From Streptomyces sp. CB01373 (lineage in GTDB: Bacteria > Actinomycetota > Actinomycetes > Streptomycetales > Streptomycetaceae), in the NCBI RefSeq assembly GCF_002803075.1, contig NZ_NNBK01000001.1:1-64000 (forward strand): a stretch of DNA of 64,000 nt, written 5' to 3'. Below are positions 60,728-64,000 of this stretch, piece by piece. A program made the position numbers and the translations under genes. The notes beneath the pieces were generated by a model. The model was given only the letters and a program-made list of their open reading frames with translations, was not told the DNA's origin and did not search any database. Each line of letters starts with the position of its first letter. The first letter of the stretch is position 1.

Positions 60728-62482
60728 TCAGTGCTGCACCAGCACCGCGCACGACTCCGCGGGCACGTGCAGGAGCCCGTCCGCTCCGGGGGCCGTGACC
60801 GGCTCCCAGGCGGCCAGCACCTCGACGGGGCGGTTGCCGAGGGGGATCTCCGCCGGCGTCCCGGCGAGGTTGAGCGCCACCAGCACGTCCCCGCGCCGGA
60901 AGGCGAACCAGCGGGCCTCCTCGTCGTAGGCCACCTTGGTGTCGGCGAGATCGGGGTCGGTGAGGTCGGGCTGCTCCTGCCGCAGGGCGGTCAGCCGGCG
61001 GTACCAGGCCAGCACGCGCGCGTGCGGCTCGCGTCCCGGCTCGGACCAGTCCAGGCAGGAGCGGTCGCGGGTCGCCGGGTCCTGCGGGTCGGGCACGTCC
61101 GCCTCCGCCCAGCCGTGCTCGGCGAACTCCCGGCGCCGGCCACGGCGCACCGCCTCCGCGAGTTCCGGGTCGGTGTGGTCGGTGAAGTACTGCCACGGCG
61201 TGCCGGCCGCCCACTCCTCGCCCATGAACAGCATCGGCGTGAACGGCGCGGTCAGCGTCAGCGTGGCCGCGCAGGCCAGCAGCCCGGGGGAGCCGGCGAG
61301 CAGCATGGACAGGCGGTCGCCCCGGGCGCGGTTGCCGATCTGGTCGTGGGTCTGGCTGTAGCCGAGCAGCCGGTGCCCGGCCACCCGGGTGCGGTCCAGC
61401 GGGCGGCCGTGGTGGCGCCCCCGGAAGCCGGAGTACGTACCGTCGTGGAAGTAGCCGCCGGTGAGCGTCTTGGCGACCGCCGCGAGCGGGGCCCGCCCGA
61501 AGTCGGCGTAGTAGCCCTGGGCCTCGCCGGTGAGCGCCGAGTGCAGCGCGTGGTGGAAGTCGTCGTTCCACTGGGCGTCGAGGCCGAGGCCGCCCTCCGC
61601 GCGCGGGGTGATGAGCCGCGGGTCGTTCAGGTCCGACTCCGCGATCAGGAACGGACGGCGGCCCAGGTCGGCGGAGAGCGCGTGCACGGCCGTCGACAGC
61701 TCCTCCAGGAAGTGGCACGCGCGCGTGTCCACGAGCGCGTGCACCGCGTCCAGGCGCAGACCGTCGATCCGGTAGTCGCGCAGCCAGGCGAGCGCGCTGC
61801 CGACCAGGAACCGGCGCACCTCGTCCGAGCCGGGCGCGTCCAGGTTGACGGCGGCGCCCCAGGGGGTGTGGTGGGTGTCGGTGAAGTAGGGCCCGAACCG
61901 CGGCAGATGGTTGCCCGACGGGCCCAGGTGGTTGTGCACCACGTCCAGGACCACGCCGAGGCCCAGCTCGTGGGCCCGGTCGACGAAGCGCTTCAGGCCC
62001 TCGGGGCCGCCGTACGGCTCGTGCACCGCCCACAGCGACACCCCGTCGTAGCCCCAGCCGTGCCGGCCGGGGAAGGGGCACACCGGCATCAACTCCACGT
62101 GGGTGACGCCCAGTTCCACCAGGTGCGGCAACCGCTCGGCGGCCGCGTCGAAGGTGCCCTCGGGCGTGTACGTGCCGATGTGCAGCTCGTACATGACCGC
62201 GCCGGGCAGCGGGCGCCCGGCCCGGTCGGCGGAGCGCCACGTGTACCGCGTGTGCTCGACGACCGCGCTCAGCCCGTCCGGTCCGTCCGGCTGCCGGAGC
62301 GAGCGCGGGTCGGGCAGCACCGGGCCGTCGTCCAGCGCGAATCCGTACCGCGAGCCGTCGCGCGCGTCGGCCTCACCCGTCCACCACCCCTCCCGCTCCG
62401 GATCGCGCTCCAACGCGCGCGTGGCGCCGTCGCACTGGAGCGTCACACGGCCGGCCTGTGGTGCCCACACCTCGAACTGCAC
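60728..62482 (-). CDS. treZ: malto-oligosyltrehalose trehalohydrolase
   Basis: 584-residue GH13 enzyme releasing trehalose from maltooligosyl trehalose, the second step of the TreYZ route. N-terminal beta-sandwich (~1-95), barrel with VMYELHIGTYTPEGTF, VVLDVVHNHLGPSGN, DGLRLDAVHAL (nucleophile Asp), FLIAESDLND (acid Glu) and YSQTHDQIGNR (Asp). treY is not adjacent. ATG 62482 follows GGGAA. Confidence 0.93.
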   Translation of the reverse strand: MQFEVWAPQAGRVTLQCDGATRALERDPEREGWWTGEADARDGSRYGFALDDGPVLPDPRSLRQPDGPDGLSAVVEHTRYTWRSADRAGRPLPGAVMYELHIGTYTPEGTFDAAAERLPHLVELGVTHVELMPVCPFPGRHGWGYDGVSLWAVHEPYGGPEGLKRFVDRAHELGLGVVLDVVHNHLGPSGNHLPRFGPYFTDTHHTPWGAAVNLDAPGSDEVRRFLVGSALAWLRDYRIDGLRLDAVHALVDTRACHFLEELSTAVHALSADLGRRPFLIAESDLNDPRLITPRAEGGLGLDAQWNDDFHHALHSALTGEAQGYYADFGRAPLAAVAKTLTGGYFHDGTYSGFRGRHHGRPLDRTRVAGHRLLGYSQTHDQIGNRARGDRLSMLLAGSPGLLACAATLTLTAPFTPMLFMGEEWAAGTPWQYFTDHTDPELAEAVRRGRRREFAEHGWAEADVPDPQDPATRDRSCLDWSEPGREPHARVLAWYRRLTALRQEQPDLTDPDLADTKVAYDEEARWFAFRRGDVLVALNLAGTPAEIPLGNRPVEVLAAWEPVTAPGADGLLHVPAESCAVLVQH

Positions 62483-62653
62483 GGACGGTTCCCCTTCGTT
62501 CGCTCACCGTGACGTCGCCGTCCATGGTGCGCCACAAGAGATCGATCCGCTTTTGAATCCCCCTTTTGCGGCGGGTGTCGCCGGTCCGCGGGCCTGGTGT
62601 GCCTCTTCGTGATGGCTGGACACGGGGGGATCGGCTGACCGACAATCAGCAGC

Positions 62654-63205
62654 GTGACGTCGCCCTCTGAGTCCCACGCGTTCCCCGCGCGGCTGTCCGA
62701 CGCGGAGCGCGACAAGGCGCTGAAGGTGCTCCGTGACGGCGTCGCGATGGGCCGGCTGTCCCACGACACGTTCGTACGGCGGATGGAGCTGGCCCTGGCC
62801 GCCCGCCGGCCGGACGAACTCGCCGTGCTCACCTCCGACCTGCGCGCCGAGGGGCGCGTGTCCCGGCTGGTGTTCGGCACGGTCGAGGCGGTGTCCGGCT
62901 TCGGCGTACGGGTGCGGCGCGCCTGGCAGGCCGAGCGGCTGCCCAAGCTGCTGCTGCCGCACGCCGGGAGCGGTCACCCGTTGCGCATAGGGCGCGATCC
63001 GGCGTGCGGTCTGCGGCTGACCCACGAGACGGTCTCCCGGGTGCACGCCGAGCTGCGGCACCAGGGCGGGATGTGGGTGCTGCGGGACCTCGGCTCGACC
63101 AACGGCACGACCGTCAACGGGCGGCGCGTGGTCGGCGCGGCCGTCGTGCGCGCGGGGGACCAGGTGGGATTCGGGCAGGTGGCGTACCGGCTCTCCGCGA
63201 ACTGA
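62654..63205 (+). CDS. DUF1707-FHA fusion protein
   Basis: 183-residue regulatory protein. N-terminal DUF1707 (~8-66; RLSDAERDKALKVLRDGVAMGRLSHDTFVRRMELALAARRPDEL) and a C-terminal FHA phosphothreonine-binding domain (~100-180) with R114, S128-R-V-H and N150 conserved. FHA proteins serve Ser/Thr kinase pathways. No kinase is adjacent. GTG 62654; divergent from treZ. Confidence 0.9.
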   Translation: MTSPSESHAFPARLSDAERDKALKVLRDGVAMGRLSHDTFVRRMELALAARRPDELAVLTSDLRAEGRVSRLVFGTVEAVSGFGVRVRRAWQAERLPKLLLPHAGSGHPLRIGRDPACGLRLTHETVSRVHAELRHQGGMWVLRDLGSTNGTTVNGRRVVGAAVVRAGDQVGFGQVAYRLSAN

Positions 63206-63226
63206 GCGGCGCACGCGGTGGGCCTC

Positions 63227-63260
63227 ACACGCGCGTGTATGTGCTCACGATCGGGTGAGC
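63227..63260. promoter_or_regulatory. two adjacent palindromes before the SSI gene
   Basis: ACACGCGCGTGT (63227-63238) is a perfect 12-base palindrome; GCTCAC and GTGAGC (63243-63248, 63255-63260) form a hairpin around GATCGG. They lie after the FHA stop and 40 bases before the SSI start. Terminator or operator. Confidence 0.45.
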
Positions 63261-63300
63261 CGGGGTGGGGCGTGCGGGCGGCCGTGCCGATACACCGGGC

Positions 63301-63726
63301 ATGACCCACCTCACCAAGGCGGCCACGACCCGCCTGCGGCAAGGCCTGACGGCCGCGGCCGCCCTCCTGCTCGCCGGCGCCGCCCCGGCCTCGGCCACCC
63401 ACCGGCCCGCCGCCCAGTCCGACTGGCTCTACCTCACGGTCGCCCACGGCGACGCCCGCGCCGGGGACGCCCGCGGTGTCCTGCTCCTGTGCGACCCGCC
63501 CCAGGGCCACGCCCACGCGGCGGACGCCTGCTCGCAGCTCCGCTCGTCCGGCGGCGACATCCACGCCATCCCGCACAAGGACGCTCTCTGCCCGATGATC
63601 TACGCCCCCGTCACGGCCCACGCCCGCGGCCAGTGGCAGGGCCGCCCGGTCGACTACACGGAGACTTTCTCCAACACCTGCGAAATGGGCGCCAGGACAG
63701 GCGACGTCTTCGACGTCGCCCCCTGA
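63301..63726 (+). CDS. SSI-family secreted protease inhibitor
   Basis: 141-residue Streptomyces subtilisin inhibitor-like protein. Signal peptide ~1-34 ends SASA-like; two disulfides expected from C64-C77 and C97-C127; the reactive-site loop LCPMIYAPV gives P1 Met99 and P1' Ile100, so subtilisin-like or transglutaminase-activating-type proteases are likely targets. In Streptomyces SSI proteins control proteases around aerial growth. ATG 63301. Confidence 0.9.
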   Translation: MTHLTKAATTRLRQGLTAAAALLLAGAAPASATHRPAAQSDWLYLTVAHGDARAGDARGVLLLCDPPQGHAHAADACSQLRSSGGDIHAIPHKDALCPMIYAPVTAHARGQWQGRPVDYTETFSNTCEMGARTGDVFDVAP

Positions 63727-63759
63727 CACCACGCCCCGCGCGCGGTGGGGTTCAGGGGT

Positions 63760-64000
63760 TCAGGCGGGTGGGGCGCCGGCCTGGTGGGCCGTGGTGAGGA
63801 CTGTGTGGCTCTGGTGTTCGATCTGGTGCTCCAGGGGGACCCATCGGGCGTGGAAGCGATGGGCGAAGGACTCGCTCCAGGTGGTCACCAGGTGCTCCAG
63901 ATCAGGGGCCGCGCGGTCGTCGGTCTCGCGCAGGGTGCGCAGGAGCATCGCCGCGGCCCGCAGCGGCAGCCGGCGGCCGAAGGCGTCCACGCTGCCGACG
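63760..64000 (-). CDS. unknown protein, 5' end beyond window
   Basis: At least 80 residues visible, open to the right edge (VGSVDAFGRRLPLRAAAMLLRTLRETDD... then LEHLVTTWSESFAHRFHARWVPLEHQIEHQ). Helical, His/Arg-rich, no recognised family. The GTG at 63990 is internal by appearance, so the gene probably starts outside. It converges with the SSI gene. Confidence 0.6.
   Translation of the reverse strand, partial: VGSVDAFGRRLPLRAAAMLLRTLRETDDRAAPDLEHLVTTWSESFAHRFHARWVPLEHQIEHQSHTVLTTAHQAGAPPA

Overview
The window is very GC-rich DNA with a strong bias to G or C at third codon positions. It has GTG and TTG starts, ATGA/GTGA start-stop overlaps, many two-component, XRE, GntR and ArsR regulators, an SSI-type protease inhibitor, a gamma-butyrolactone-receptor-type TetR protein and a full-length geosmin synthase. 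Together these point to a Streptomyces chromosome. From memory (not computed), the order hemG-hemQ, murC-msrB, cprB-like regulator, geosmin synthase, treZ resembles the corresponding arm-proximal region of S. coelicolor. The first ~21 kb look more accessory.

Region 1 (1-8.6 kb). A broken XRE regulator sits at the left edge, cut by what may be an insertion-sequence end, with a divergent HATPase protein. Then come a GntR/FCD repressor and a divergent catabolic operon: Rieske oxygenase, M14-type acyl-amino-acid hydrolase, polar-amino-acid ABC transporter (binding protein, permease, ATPase), a HutD-like protein and a VanB-type reductase. The substrate is unknown. Region 2 (8.6-12.1 kb) is a translationally coupled trio of VTC-domain protein, DUF4956 membrane protein and CotH-type kinase. 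The CotH domain is split by a collagen-like Gly-X-X insert. Region 3 (12.2-19.1 kb) has two OmpR/histidine-kinase pairs around a lipoprotein L,D-transpeptidase, then a BldG-like STAS protein and a DUF5707 secreted protein.

Region 4 (19.1-27.5 kb) holds a PadR/MATE divergent pair, a rhomboid protease, a CoA-disulfide-reductase-like flavoenzyme, a DUF4349 lipoprotein and the coproporphyrin-branch haem genes hemG(cgoX)-hemQ(chdC). Region 5 (27.4-38 kb) holds a TAP-type peptidase, a small membrane protein, a TIGR04222 membrane protein and a DUF692 (MNIO) multinuclear iron oxidase. Next come a 27-bp-TIR MITE that supplies the stop codon of a PTH2-like gene, a polysaccharide deacetylase, a PEBP lipoprotein, an SPFH protein, a beta-carbonic anhydrase and a ZapE-like ATPase. 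Region 6 (37.9-49.2 kb) holds a RibD-like reductase, a conserved 157-residue protein, murC, msrB, a large PAS/GAF/SpoIIE/HATPase phosphatase, a DUF6479 protein, a complete OpuC-type compatible-solute ABC transporter and a TerB-like protein.

Region 7 (49.4-64 kb) holds an ArsR repressor coupled to a Mg-type P-ATPase, a membrane-anchored AA10 LPMO, a CprB-like gamma-butyrolactone receptor with a TTA fifth codon and a palindromic operator, an ARMT1-like DUF89 protein, geosmin synthase, a PDZ protein, an Xaa-Pro peptidase, an APH-fold kinase, TreZ, a DUF1707-FHA protein, an SSI inhibitor and a partial gene at the right edge.

The most promising places for new biology are the DUF692/TIGR04222/small-membrane-protein cluster, the CotH-VTC-DUF4956 trio with its collagen-like insert, the Rieske/M14 catabolic operon, and the TTA-containing receptor next to geosmin synthase. 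No tRNA, rRNA, CRISPR array or prophage was seen.
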